Source: Saprolegnia diclina VS20 (lineage: Eukaryota > Oomycota > Saprolegniomycetes > Saprolegniales > Saprolegniaceae). Taken from it: 27,207 bases of DNA. Position numbers and translations under genes: made by a program. Within the stretch, counting starts at the first letter, position 1, and each line of letters starts with the position of its first letter. The stretch spans positions 1,164,047-1,191,253 of the forward strand of contig NW_008246069.1 of the NCBI RefSeq assembly GCF_000281045.1, read 5' to 3'. The notes beneath the pieces are model-generated. The model saw only the letters and a list, made by a program, of their open reading frames with translations. It was not told the DNA's origin and ran no database searches. Shown here in pieces: positions 1 to 8,509 of the stretch.

Positions 1-356
1 AAGCCGCGCCAGTCGACGACGTCCCGCAAGAAGTCGTCCAAGAACCGGTTGAAGAGGCGGCGGTCGAGCCCGAGGCCGCTCCCGTCGACGATGTCGTCAC
101 CAACGAAGCCAACGATGAAGCGCCAGTGGCCTCGGAAGAGAGCACGGATGCGCCATCGCCGGCCGCCGACACCGTAGTGGAAACAAAACAAGCAGCGCCA
201 TCCCCAATGGCGGCGCAACTGAAAGCCTATCGTGCGGCAGAAGACGCGCTGTTGACTTTGGCCGACGCGCCGTTGGCGACTGTCGTTCCCAGCATGCCAA
301 CCTTTACGATGAGTGCGATGGTACTCGAGGACGACGACACGGGCGCGGTCGAGTGA
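1..356 (+). CDS. 3' end of an unidentified acidic, Ala/Pro/Glu/Val-rich protein (partial)
   Basis: The frame is open from the left edge of the window (first whole codon at position 3) to a TGA at 354-356, giving about 117 residues of the C-terminus. The first half is low-complexity and rich in Ala, Val, Pro, Glu and Asp, with repeated VDDV and PVEE-like runs. The last 50 residues are more ordered (around AAQLKAYRAAEDALLTLAD) and end in an acidic tail. No domain is recognisable, so no function is offered. The gene body lies outside the window. Its stop is about 100 bp from the stop of the opposing TAZ gene, so the two genes converge. Confidence 0.6.
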   Translation, partial: AAPVDDVPQEVVQEPVEEAAVEPEAAPVDDVVTNEANDEAPVASEESTDAPSPAADTVVETKQAAPSPMAAQLKAYRAAEDALLTLADAPLATVVPSMPTFTMSAMVLEDDDTGAVE

Positions 357-459
357 CCGACTATCGTTGTGTCCCTATTTATTGTCCGATTGTCCATATT
401 GCGTAGATGTACATTGCGTCCTATTTATGAACACGAACATGTTGTATATTCAACGCGTG

Positions 460-930
460 TTAGTGCAGGAACTGCTGGTAGTAGGGTTGAATCTCTTCGC
501 CGTTGGCGTACTTTTGCCTCACAATGTGTCGCAGGAGCTCCAGAATCTGGACCCGGTCCTGCTCGGCCTGTGCCAAACGGCGTTCGATCGGCCACGCCTC
601 GGGCGCCGGGCCGCGCACCGCCGCCGCTTGCTGGCCCATCTTTCGCCGCAAATAGTCGCACATGTGCACTTGGCACTTGTCCGTGGCTTGGCACACCTTG
701 GCGTGGTAGCAGAGGAGGCCAAAGATCTTGCCGCAGTGCTTGCACTCTTCGATCTCGTCGATGCGCGACGTCGTGCGCCGCTTGGCGTAGCACTGGCTAA
801 AGTGGTTGATGGACGCGCGCACCTTGTGGCACCGGCCGTCGTGGCTGCTGCACTCGGGCAGGCGGCACGTCGACGCGTGCAGGAGCGCCTGGTTGTACAC
901 CTGAAACTTTTGCTCCTCGGGCGTCGCCAT
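460..930 (-). CDS. Small TAZ-type zinc finger protein
   Basis: This is a single-exon protein of 156 residues. A TTG codon upstream keeps the frame open, but the first ATG is at 928-930 and gives MATPEEQKF. Residues about 10 to 90 carry the spaced Cys/His pattern of a TAZ zinc finger, the CBP/p300 adaptor fold. Visible pieces are HASTC-x-LPEC, HDGRCHKVR, INHFSQC, CKHCGKIFGLLCYHAKVC and CQVHMCDYLRRK. The remaining 60 residues are helical and charged (ERRLAQAEQDRVQILELLRHIV) and look like a short coiled coil. TAZ domains bind transactivation segments of transcription factors. Here there is no acetyltransferase, KIX or bromodomain, so it would be a stand-alone TAZ adaptor. Stand-alone TAZ proteins occur in several protist lineages. 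The family call is fairly sure; the role is inferred. Confidence 0.8.
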   Translation of the reverse strand: MATPEEQKFQVYNQALLHASTCRLPECSSHDGRCHKVRASINHFSQCYAKRRTTSRIDEIEECKHCGKIFGLLCYHAKVCQATDKCQVHMCDYLRRKMGQQAAAVRGPAPEAWPIERRLAQAEQDRVQILELLRHIVRQKYANGEEIQPYYQQFLH

Positions 931-1060
931 CGGGGGAATAGGACACGACGCTAAATCTGTCAAAAAAATATTGATGCAACCTCATTTGAATACCTTCCTT
1001 TTGTATATGTACCACATAAAAATAGGCACTCTTGGTATTTGTATGCATCGTGTGCTCGAG

Positions 1061-1087
1061 GTTCGCGCGCGCTGGGTGCGCGCGAAC
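1061..1087. repeat. Perfect 10-bp inverted repeat with 7-nt loop
   Basis: GTTCGCGCGC at 1061-1070 is followed by a 7-nt spacer and its exact reverse complement at 1078-1087. The alternating CG arm could form a stable hairpin. It lies about 130 bp upstream of the TAZ gene ATG (minus strand), so a promoter or transcript-leader role is possible but unproven. Confidence 0.5.
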
Positions 1088-2020
1088 AAGCGCGCGCCAC
1101 GTCAGACTGGCGTCGAGCCACCACACCAGGGCCTACGACCAACGCTACGCCTACGGCTAGTGCAAATAGCTAATGGGAATTTGACATTGCACACCGCACT
1201 GCCTGGATGCGGCTCGAATGAGGACGCGACTGAAGAGACGGCATCGCAACTCGGAAGTACTGTGTACTTAGCGGCAAAAGTGCTAGCTGCCCGGTGACTT
1301 GGCTCCTCTGGTGCCACCGACGCTCGTCATTCTAGCATATTGAGCTAGGCGATTGTTCATCGATAACACGCTCGTCACTACGACGCGCCTTCAGTGATGG
1401 CGCTTCGTAGCCGTTGTAGCTGTCGCAGACGCCAAACTTTGAGCTCAGTTGCTCACGACCATGTCACAGTCTCCGTGTGCAGTAGCAAGCGCTCTCTTCA
1501 GCCATAGCTTTAGCGCACTCCACAAGGCCTTGGGTAGGCGGCGGCGGCGGCGATCGACGCGCTAGACGCAGCAATGGGCATCGTCCCAGACGACCAACTT
1601 CAAGCAAGAACCAGCGAGGATTGTATGTCGTGTACTGTCTTCGTACATTCGCCTCGTATCTATGTACACGTACATCGTACAGTCCGCCGACCGAACGCCG
1701 CCACGTAATTTCGCCCACGTACTGGTCCAGAAGACGCAGAATGGAGATCGCGGCGAGGCCAAGAGGCGCTGCACCACGCAGTGCACAAGGGCGTCTTCTA
1801 GAGCTACATATGAGCCCCAAGCTTCAACGCAGTTCGAGAGAACTCGGTCGGCTCGATGGCTCGTGGCGACGCCTCTCCGAGATCGATGGGCCAATACCAT
1901 GGGTCAATACAGGCCTAGCGCTGCTTCCCACAAAGTACCGGTACTATACATCAGTGCTGCCCACTCCACGAAGCACGACTTGCCACTTGTAAGTAAAGTC
2001 CCTTGTCGGCGGTGGTCTAA

Positions 2021-2034
2021 TGTACGGCCGTACA
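2021..2034. promoter_or_regulatory. 14-bp perfect palindrome upstream of CAP
   Basis: TGTACGGCCGTACA is its own reverse complement and is followed by a partial repeat of one arm (TTGCCGTACAA). It sits about 95 bp upstream of the CAP start codon. Its position and symmetry suit a dimeric transcription factor site, but no factor can be named. Confidence 0.35.
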
Positions 2035-2127
2035 TTGCCGTACAACGTCAGTTGAAATCTCCGGTTAAGATTGAATCCCCATCCTTCGCCCGGATCGTCG
2101 CACTTTGGCATTTGCTGCACCTTCCCC

Positions 2128-3525
2128 ATGGCCGCCACTCAACCCCTTCAAGACATGCTCAACCGCCTCCAGGAACGCTTGGCCGCCGTCGAGGCCAAGA
2201 TGGGCCTCGGCTCGCCTGCTTCCCCGCGCGCTGCGGCGGCGGCGCCGGCCAAGCCCGCGGCCGTCGCCGTGGCCCCGCGCATCGAAGCGTACGACGAGTA
2301 CACGGCAGCGTACCTCGCGCCGTTCCTCGCCGCCTGCACCAAGCTCGGCACCGAGGTCGAAAAGTACGGCGAGATCGTCAAGCGCGCGTTCGACGCCCAG
2401 CGCACGTACCTCGTGGCGGCGAGTGTCTCGAAGAAGCCGGCGGGCCCGGTCATGACGCTCCTCGCACCGATCCAGGAGTGCATGAAGGAGATCAACAAGC
2501 TCCGCGACAACCGCAGCGAGTTTGCCAACCACCAGAACATGCTCAACGAAGGCATCCAGAGCCTCGGCTGGCTCTGCGTCGAGCCGGCGCCCAAGCCCTT
2601 TATCGAGTCGTACATTGGCGGCGGCGACTTTTGGGGCAACAAGATTCGTGTTCAGTTCAAGACGTCCAACCCCGACCAGATTGAGTTTGTCGCGTCCTTC
2701 AAGACGCTCCTCGTGCAGCTCATGGCGTACGTCAAGGAGCACCACACGACGGGTGTGACCTGGAACGCCCAGGGCGGCGACGTCGCCAACTACTCGGCCG
2801 AAGCGGCTGCCCCGGCGGCGGCACCGGCCAAGCCCGCGGCCCCTGCTGCAGGTGGCATGAACTCGATCTTTGCGGGCATCAAGTCGATCGACCAGAGCGG
2901 CGGCAAGACCGCGGGTCTTCGCACGGTCACGAAGGACATGCAGACGTGGCGCCAGGAATACAAGAGCGGCGATGCCCCGGCGCCCGTGGCGGCCCCGGTC
3001 AAGGCTGCGCCGGTCAAGGCGGCGCCGGCGCCGGTGGTCGAGAAGGACCCGATCTGCGAGATCCGCAACGGCAATTGGTTTGTTGCGCACCAAAAGGACG
3101 TGTTTACGCTCTCGGATGTCAACTTGAAGCAGCAAGTGTACATCTTCAACTGCAACCAGGCGACGCTCATCATCGAGGGCAAGGCCAAGACGATCGCGCT
3201 CGACAAGTGCACGAAGACCAAGCTCATCTTTGACAGCGCGGTCTCGTCCGTCGAGATTGTCAACTGCAAGAACGTCCAGGTGCAGTGCAAGGGCAAGGTG
3301 CCCTCGGTCGCGATCGACAAGACGGATGGCTGCCTCGTGTACCTCTCGTACGAAGGCCGTGATGTCCAGCTCGTCACGTCCAAGTCGTCCGAAATGAACG
3401 TCGCCTTTCCGGTCGCCGAGGGTTCGGAAGAGTACATTGAGCGCCCGATCCCCGAGCAGTTCGTACACCGCATCACGGCCAACGACACGGTCGCGTCGGA
3501 CGTCTCGGACCTCTACTCGCACTAA
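2128..3525 (+). CDS. CAP: Adenylyl cyclase-associated protein (CAP/Srv2)
   Basis: This is an intronless gene of 465 residues. The frame is open further upstream, but the first ATG is at 2128 and gives MAATQPLQDML. Family features appear in order. An N-terminal helix (LQDMLNRLQERLAAVEAKMG) suits oligomerisation. A helical CAP_N domain follows at about 45-215, with FWGNKIRVQFK near its end. Next come Ala/Pro-rich linkers and a WH2-like actin-binding segment at about 240-280 (SIFAGIKSIDQ, then GLRTVTKDMQTW). The beta-helical C-terminal CARP domain starts at about 308 with EIRNGNWFVAHQ. CAP recycles cofilin-bound ADP-actin and promotes nucleotide exchange on actin in the cytosol. The length matches the family (about 470). 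It lies 112 bp upstream of the next gene on the same strand, and I see no defects. Confidence 0.95.
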   Translation: MAATQPLQDMLNRLQERLAAVEAKMGLGSPASPRAAAAAPAKPAAVAVAPRIEAYDEYTAAYLAPFLAACTKLGTEVEKYGEIVKRAFDAQRTYLVAASVSKKPAGPVMTLLAPIQECMKEINKLRDNRSEFANHQNMLNEGIQSLGWLCVEPAPKPFIESYIGGGDFWGNKIRVQFKTSNPDQIEFVASFKTLLVQLMAYVKEHHTTGVTWNAQGGDVANYSAEAAAPAAAPAKPAAPAAGGMNSIFAGIKSIDQSGGKTAGLRTVTKDMQTWRQEYKSGDAPAPVAAPVKAAPVKAAPAPVVEKDPICEIRNGNWFVAHQKDVFTLSDVNLKQQVYIFNCNQATLIIEGKAKTIALDKCTKTKLIFDSAVSSVEIVNCKNVQVQCKGKVPSVAIDKTDGCLVYLSYEGRDVQLVTSKSSEMNVAFPVAEGSEEYIERPIPEQFVHRITANDTVASDVSDLYSH

Positions 3526-3637
3526 GGCCTGTAACGAGCTCGATTTTACATCTTGGTGTCTAGACCTCCGAGAAGTTGTAGATCTTAGTGCTTCTCTGGG
3601 ATGAGCGGCAACATAGCGTTACTTTGGATAACGGGCG

Positions 3638-4258
3638 ATGGGCAAGAAGGAGGAGCCGAAGGAGGTCGTCGTGCCGGTCGTGATCGAGCCCGAGAAGCCC
3701 AAGATGCCAACGGGGTACGAGCTGGTCTACAGCCTCTTCTCCCAAGAGGACACGGAGGCGCTACTCGCTGCACCGACGACCGCCGACGCGCAGGCAACGC
3801 TGGAGCGGCTCCTCGGCGTCGCCCACTACGCGACCAACTATCGGAGCCGCGCGCACGTCGACCTGTGCCACTATGCGCTGGCATTTTGCAAGCACGCGTT
3901 CGCGTGCGATGTGCAAAAGACAGCGCTGACGCTCCTCGTCGTGCACCGCCTCTTTACGACCGCGACGACGACGGCGGCCACGTTACCCGAGACGTACACC
4001 GAGCTCCAGACGCTTCTCACGCAGCACAGCGTCGAGATGCCTCCGACGCATGTTGGTATCTTCTCGACCAGCGACGTCCAGCACATCGTCGAGTACCTCG
4101 GGAGCACCTTCTTCCAGCACTACGCCGCGTACCAGTTGGCGTTCCGCGGTAGCCCAGACGTGGTGCGCACGACGCGACAGCTCGTAGTCGAGACACCGAT
4201 GACGCCAACGCCACTCGCTGACGCCAAGGAGCTTGGCACCGAGACTTGCGATCCGTGA
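3638..4258 (+). CDS. CFAP119: CFAP119/CCDC189-like cilia- and flagella-associated protein (DUF4464 type)
   Basis: This is a single-exon protein of 206 residues starting at ATG 3638 (MGKKEEPKEVV). After a charged N-terminus, residues about 25-190 are mainly helical. The best recognition signal is the stretch from about 110. There a helix is followed by HSVEMPPTHVGIFSTSDVQ, then IVEYLGSTFFQHYAAYQLAF. This matches what I recall of the CFAP119 family: HSV-x-RPP, then LF, then a YFRH-x-x-YKY motif near the C-terminus. Such proteins belong to the ciliary axoneme, and a zoospore-forming oomycete would need them. It starts 112 bp after the CAP stop and converges with the thiolase gene, with 78 bp between the stop codons. 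The family call is from memory of the motif, not from a search. Confidence 0.6.
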   Translation: MGKKEEPKEVVVPVVIEPEKPKMPTGYELVYSLFSQEDTEALLAAPTTADAQATLERLLGVAHYATNYRSRAHVDLCHYALAFCKHAFACDVQKTALTLLVVHRLFTTATTTAATLPETYTELQTLLTQHSVEMPPTHVGIFSTSDVQHIVEYLGSTFFQHYAAYQLAFRGSPDVVRTTRQLVVETPMTPTPLADAKELGTETCDP

Positions 4259-4336
4259 ACATATGACGGCGTAGCATAGGTTTAGGGTTTAGATATGAAG
4301 ACAACGACGGGAATATGGTGCTTAGAGGCGACAGCG

Positions 4337-6014
4337 TCACGCGACGACGCGCTCAACTACGATGGCCGACGCGCCGCCACCACCATTGCACACGGCCGCG
4401 ACACCGATCCTAGGTGGACATGAGAACGACGTCGTTGGACAACGTGAACGCACCGGCCATTCTCTTGGTGGAGCACCGAGCAGAGCGTCGCAATGATGCG
4501 GGCGCCTGAGCACCCGAGCGGGTGGCCAAGGGCGACCGCGCCGCCATAGATGTTGACGCGGCCCGCGTCGATGCCGAGAATCTGGCAGTTGGCCAACGCG
4601 ACGGCCGAGAACGCTTCGTTGAGCTCGAAAAAGTCGATTTCATCAAGGCCAACGTCCGCCCGCTGCAGCGCCTGAAGCCATCACGAATGTGTCAAGGTTT
4701 CAATATAGCAACCGACTTTCAAATGGGTACCTTGGGAATCGCAAGCGACGGCGCCGTGGTGAAGAAGCGCGGGTCGTGCGCAGCGTCATCAAAGCCGCGA
4801 ATGACCGCAAGAATCTTGCTCTCGACGCCAAGTGCGATGGCCTTTTCACGGCTCATGAGCACGAGCGCCGACGCGCCGTCGCTGATCGGCGACGCGTTCC
4901 CGGCCGTGACACTGGTCGGCGGCACAAAGCACGGACGCAGCTTCTCAAGCGACGCGAGCGAGACGGGCCGTGCGAACGCCTCTTCGTCCTTCTCCACAAG
5001 CACGGGGGCTTCGCCTGTCCTCGTTGGTTTGAGAATCAACCCCGGATGAATCTACGACGCTACCGCGCTTGCGAATGACGGGCACGGGCACTACTTCGGC
5101 CTTGAACTTGCCCGCCTCCGTGGCCGCCTAGACGAAGAATCCGTCAAGATCGGTACCAAATGTCGATATAGACGTACGACCGCCTTGCGGTAGCACTCGG
5201 CCGCATACGCGTCTTGATCGGCGCGCGACAAGTTGTACTTCTCGGCGCAGAGCTCGGCAAAGTTGCCCATGGGCACATTGTCGAATGCATCGTTCAAACC
5301 ATCCTAATCAGTGGCGTAAGATCTTACTGCATACATCAAAGGGTGAGTGTACCCGCTGGACAGCATCGACGAACGACACTTCGCCAAACCGAGCGCCGCC
5401 ACGGAGCGACCCCGACATGTGGGGCGCATGTGTCATGCTTTCCATGCCTACAAGTCGCATGAGAGGATCGGGTCAATGGGGCAGGTCGTGTGACGTACCA
5501 CCCGCCACGACAACGTCCCGAAACCCGAGCATGATGGCCTGGCTCGCAAACGCCACCGCTACAGCATGCACGAGATGAGACATACTTGTCATCGAAAGCA
5601 ATGACGTACCCTTCATGCCCGATGCGCAGACCTTGTTGATGGCCGTGCAGGGCACGCTGTCGGGGAGACCCGCCTTGATCGCAGCTTGTCGGGCCGGAGC
5701 TTGACCGGCGTTGGCCGAGAGCACGTGTCCCATAAATACTTCATCGACGTCTTCGGCACGAATGCCACTGCGCTCGACGGCCGCTGCAGCATGCATCTCG
5801 GTGAGCGTCCCGCTGTTGGATGGTGGGTAGTACCTTTGATGGCAATCGCCCCAAGCTCGACGGCGGTCTTGCTCGCTAGCGCGCCGTTGAGCGACCCCAT
5901 GGGCGTCCGCGCAATACCCACGATGCACACGTCTACACATACAGGATATCATCTTGCAACGTCGGTAGCATGCCACGGACCTCGGTTGGAGGCCACCTTG
6001 ATACGCTTCGCCAT
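4337..6014 (-). CDS. ACAT: Acetyl-CoA C-acetyltransferase (thiolase), ten exons
   Basis: The exons in transcript order are 6014-5981, 5932-5834, 5783-5610, 5558-5499, 5447-5353, 5303-5178, 5127-5064, 5014-4731, 4671-4454 and 4409-4337. They sum to 409 codons including TGA, a 408-residue protein. The nine introns are 44 to 59 nt. All thiolase hallmarks are present: acyl-accepting Cys97 in NKVCASGMK, the NEAF motif, His362 in GGAVALGHPLGCSGAR, and Cys392 in AAVCNGGGGA. The enzyme condenses two acetyl-CoA to acetoacetyl-CoA or runs the reverse cleavage, feeding sterol/ketone metabolism or ending fatty-acid and isoleucine breakdown. The N-terminus (MAKRIKVASNR) is basic but short, and there is no PTS1 ending, so cytosol or mitochondrion stays open. 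An initiator-like element lies 20 nt upstream of the ATG. Frame breaks seen in the raw DNA are fully explained by introns, so this is not a pseudogene. Confidence 0.93.
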
Positions 6015-6033
6015 TGGAATCCTTCTTGTCCGC

Positions 6034-6048
6034 TGAAAATGAAAATGA
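6034..6048 (-). promoter_or_regulatory. Initiator-like element of the thiolase gene
   Basis: On the minus strand this reads CTCATTTTCATTTTC, ending 20 nt before the ATG at 6014. It resembles the known oomycete initiator plus flanking element (TCATT-pyrimidines, then CA and a T-run). A minus-strand ACCAATC box lies further upstream at 6131-6137. Confidence 0.45.
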
Positions 6049-6662
6049 GCCAAAATGGTCCATCCCCGACTTGAACTTCGTACTTCGCTTGGATCGCCAC
6101 CAGGTGCGAACTTCGGTGCAAGGCGATGTTGATTGGTGGTAAAGCAGGTCATTTCACGCCAGAGCACCAATCAGCGCATGAATAAAATGGTGACCTGGGT
6201 ACGCTGGGGCGGTGATGATGGCAAGAGTGGGACAAGCGCCTTGAAGTGCGGTGAAATGCCGAATCTCGAGGTCAAATTCGGTCGAAAAGTCCTAGTTTGA
6301 GGTTTACAAACCCATTTGCCTTGGGCAATCGATTACAAATCCACGTGCGTTTTGTGTCAACCCTCGTGGCAGCACTCGAGATCCAGCAACAGGACGGCTC
6401 GTTCTCCCTTGCCCGCTGTCATCCACGTGATTACCATGCGCCAGCACCAAGTAGTTCCTCATGAAGACCGGGTCGAACAAGGCTGTGAAATGACAAGGTG
6501 CACGCTTCGCCGCAACTCAAGGGCAACTTCGTATTCCTGTGACAATCGCAAGTTATCGAAAGGGCAACATGATGAATTTAGGACGCGGATGACGCCACCA
6601 GTCGACGTCTTGCTCGTATGACGGGCACGCAAGTCCAAGTGATCTTCCCACCTGAAATAGGA

Positions 6663-6676
6663 TTTTCACGTGAAAA
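6663..6676. promoter_or_regulatory. 14-bp palindrome containing an E-box/G-box core CACGTG
   Basis: TTTTCACGTGAAAA is a perfect palindrome. Its right arm GTGAAAA also pairs with TTTTCAC at 6681-6687, giving an alternative small hairpin. The CACGTG core is the classical site for bHLH or bZIP dimers. It stands about 250 bp upstream of the gene at 6923 and about 650 bp from the thiolase start. Confidence 0.35.
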
Positions 6677-6722
6677 CGGTTTTTCACATAACACACAATA
6701 ATACTCACCTTGGTCTTTTCAG

Positions 6723-6894
6723 CCAATCACCGTGTGTTGATGCCGCTGCGATGTCATCGGAGTTTGAACCAATCGTAACGACCACCGTGCGGTATTTTGG
6801 CCAATCGTATGTCCAAGTGCCGTTTGCCATGACCGCCTCGTCGCACGCCACGTCAACCAATCGCACACAGGATGGTTTGACATTTCAGCCAATC
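6723..6894 (+). promoter_or_regulatory. Cluster of five CCAATC boxes upstream of the gene at 6923
   Basis: CCAATC occurs in the same orientation at 6723, 6769, 6801, 6857 and 6889; the first and last have the longer form AGCCAATCA. Spacings are 46, 32, 56 and 32 bp. The cluster ends 28 bp before the ATG at 6923. CCAAT is the binding core of the NF-Y (HAP2/3/5) complex, and the same AGCCAATC form appears upstream of other genes in the window (19826-19834 and 21614-21622 on the minus strand; 23365-23373). Confidence 0.5.
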
Positions 6895-6922
6895 ATATCG
6901 TTCTGCGTCGCCGCCAGCAACC

Positions 6923-7666
6923 ATGCAGCGCCGCCGAACGCGCCTCGCAGTCCTCCACGAGCTCCAAACCGAGTGGGACCAAGCGATCGCCGAGGGTACG
7001 AGTCGGCTCACGCAGATCGCCAACGCTCTACAGAAGGAAACCTACGCGGATGGCGAGTCCTGGGGCGTGCTCGCCGAGGCCACGGGGCTGCACACGGAGC
7101 TGCGCCACAAGGTACAACCATGCCATCAGCTACTGCATGTGGCTCTACTCTCTACACTTCTAGCTACAGCGCGAAGCGCATTTTGTCCAACGCAACCTCT
7201 CGGTGCTCATTGATCGCTTGGTTTGACGCCTGAACCTTGTCGCTGGTGGTTCTTAGCGCCATGCTTAGGCCGAGGTTGTGGCGCGCATGCGCCACCTGTG
7301 CGGATACGAAGCCATGCCGTCGATCGAAATCGTCCAAGTCGATCCGGATCCGAGCGCGACGCTTTCTACTTTTCAATCTGGTAACCTTGTTCCTGACGCC
7401 ATGATACTACTGCAACCGATCGCGATGTAGAAGCCTACGTGCGCGAGCTTGTGCACATGTACGAGGCCGAGCTTCTGGCAAAGACGCTTCTCGTCACCGA
7501 CGTGCTCGACTGCGCCGGCCACAACGCGGCGCTTCTGTACGTGGCCTCGTGGCAGATGCAGCCGTTCGTGTCCAAGGCGCGGGTCGCAGAGATAACAGCG
7601 CTCTTGACGCTGGACGCCAACCCAAAGAAGCTTGCGCCGTCCGCGAGCCACAAGCTCGTGCGCTAA
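6923..7666 (+). CDS. Small helical protein resembling AIRIM/C1orf109 (CK2-substrate family)
   Basis: The exons are 6923-7111, 7164-7220, 7269-7380 and 7431-7666, giving 197 residues; introns are 52, 48 and 50 nt and all end in TAG. The second intron begins with the weaker GTTTGA, but only this choice keeps the frame. The protein is nearly all helical. An N-terminal segment (LHELQTEWDQAIAEGTSRLTQIANAL) is followed by a coiled-coil-like stretch (ELRHKLQREAHFVQRNLSVL). The C-terminal half holds LVHMYEAELLAKTLLV and a tryptophan helix. The pattern of a Trp-containing first helix, LA/IA-N-L and a later Y-x-x-E-L-x-x-K segment resembles AIRIM (C1orf109), a cytoplasmic factor in 60S ribosome maturation. 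That likeness is from memory and weak. The coding structure is well supported; the function is not. Confidence 0.6.
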
Positions 7667-8509
7667 CACTTTGAAAAAGCTGCGAAACTGCGAAACAACG
7701 TGGGCTAGTATAGGCGTACCGTAGAATGGACGTCGCGGGGCTTCGTGCTGCCACGAGTCCATGCCGGCGTTGCATGGATGCGGCACGTTCCGATCCTGTT
7801 CCTCCCGCGTCTCTAGCGCGTGCGCCTCTGGCCGACAGAAACAACCCGGGCGCGCCAGGGACAAGGGGTGCCCCGGCCAACCCCGGCGTTTCGCAGGCGG
7901 CGCCGACAGCCTCGTCGTACTAATGGCTCGCCCGTCCAGCGCGCACCCATTCGAGGTAAACACGAGGCCTGCGACTCGCGTTGCACATCGGCCTTGAAGT
8001 CCAAGGAGCTTCAACAAGTGCACTTTGGACGCGTGACACGGCGCTGTCAACATTCGGAAACTCACTTGCTCTTTGTATGTGCCTGCCAATCGCATACAAG
8101 GAGGGCCCCGGGGCACCGGGGCGAGAGTGACTCACAGCGCTGCAACCTCGGCTTTGTCGGCTAGTGGGTGCGATCGCAAACACTAAATACACGCAACTCG
8201 TGGCGCTGTTGGCACTGCGTCTGCACGTCGTCGTGAGGCCGCCTGTCTAGGACGAGCGATAGATATCTGAGTCCGGCGCGACAAGGCGCTGTCGCAGTCG
8301 ACGCGACGGCCTGTACGGAAGAGAGTCGCTGGTGTTGGGGCGAGTTGCGTGCGATTAGCCGCAGGAAAGCATCTGTCCTTGTGGCATCTGTCGACGTAAC
8401 TCGCTGGTGATTTCCATTTCCGCATTTGAATCGTGGCGTGAACCACCAAGGTGAGAGGACGCACTTGACCGATCACTCGCTCATGGCGGCGGCGAGTAGG
8501 AGGTGCCTC
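7667..8509. other. Intergenic region, about 0.85 kb
   Basis: No gene is supported. A minus-strand frame stays open from 8116 into the preceding gene, but its translation is Arg/Cys/Pro-rich noise. The GC-rich stretches at about 7850-7890 and 8100-8125 share a 10-nt inverted match (GGTGCCCCGG and its complement), which may be chance at this composition. The region must contain the terminator of the preceding gene and the promoter of the following one. Confidence 0.4.

Larger units (their letters stand above)
931..2127. other. Intergenic region of about 1.2 kb without a supportable gene
   Basis: Short overlapping ORFs exist on both strands, but none shows a recognisable domain, typical codon use or paired splice sites that lead to a longer frame. 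Base composition is lower in GC than in the neighbouring genes. Two local structures stand out: a GC-rich inverted repeat at 1061-1087 and a 14-bp palindrome at 2021-2034. The region must hold the promoters of the TAZ gene (left, minus strand) and of CAP (right, plus strand). Confidence 0.5.
6015..6922. other. Divergent intergenic region, about 0.9 kb
   Basis: No coding region is supportable here; ORFs in it are short and unrelated to any family I know. It separates the divergent thiolase (minus) and AIRIM-like (plus) genes. It holds the thiolase initiator-like element, CCAAT-type boxes near 6131 and 6165, a 14-bp palindrome around CACGTG at 6663-6676, and a cluster of five CCAATC boxes at 6723-6894. 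Confidence 0.5.

Noticed and set aside
1662-2684. 340-codon plus-strand frame overlapping the CAP start
   Set aside because: The second half lies out of frame inside CAP and is Arg/Pro-rich; the first half is in the intergenic region with no family likeness.
2065-3522. 485-codon open frame antisense to CAP
   Set aside because: It mirrors the CAP gene; its translation is Arg/Leu/Asp/Val-rich with no domain. Strong GC bias at third codon positions creates long antisense frames in this genome.
4337-6014. Thiolase as a broken pseudogene
   Set aside because: Raw frames look interrupted, but nine short GT-AG introns restore a full 408-residue enzyme with all catalytic residues and consistent phases.
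7373-8116. 247-codon minus-strand frame
   Set aside because: Partly antisense to the last exon of the AIRIM-like gene; the rest is Arg/Cys/Pro-rich without domain, and no splice-linked continuation was found.
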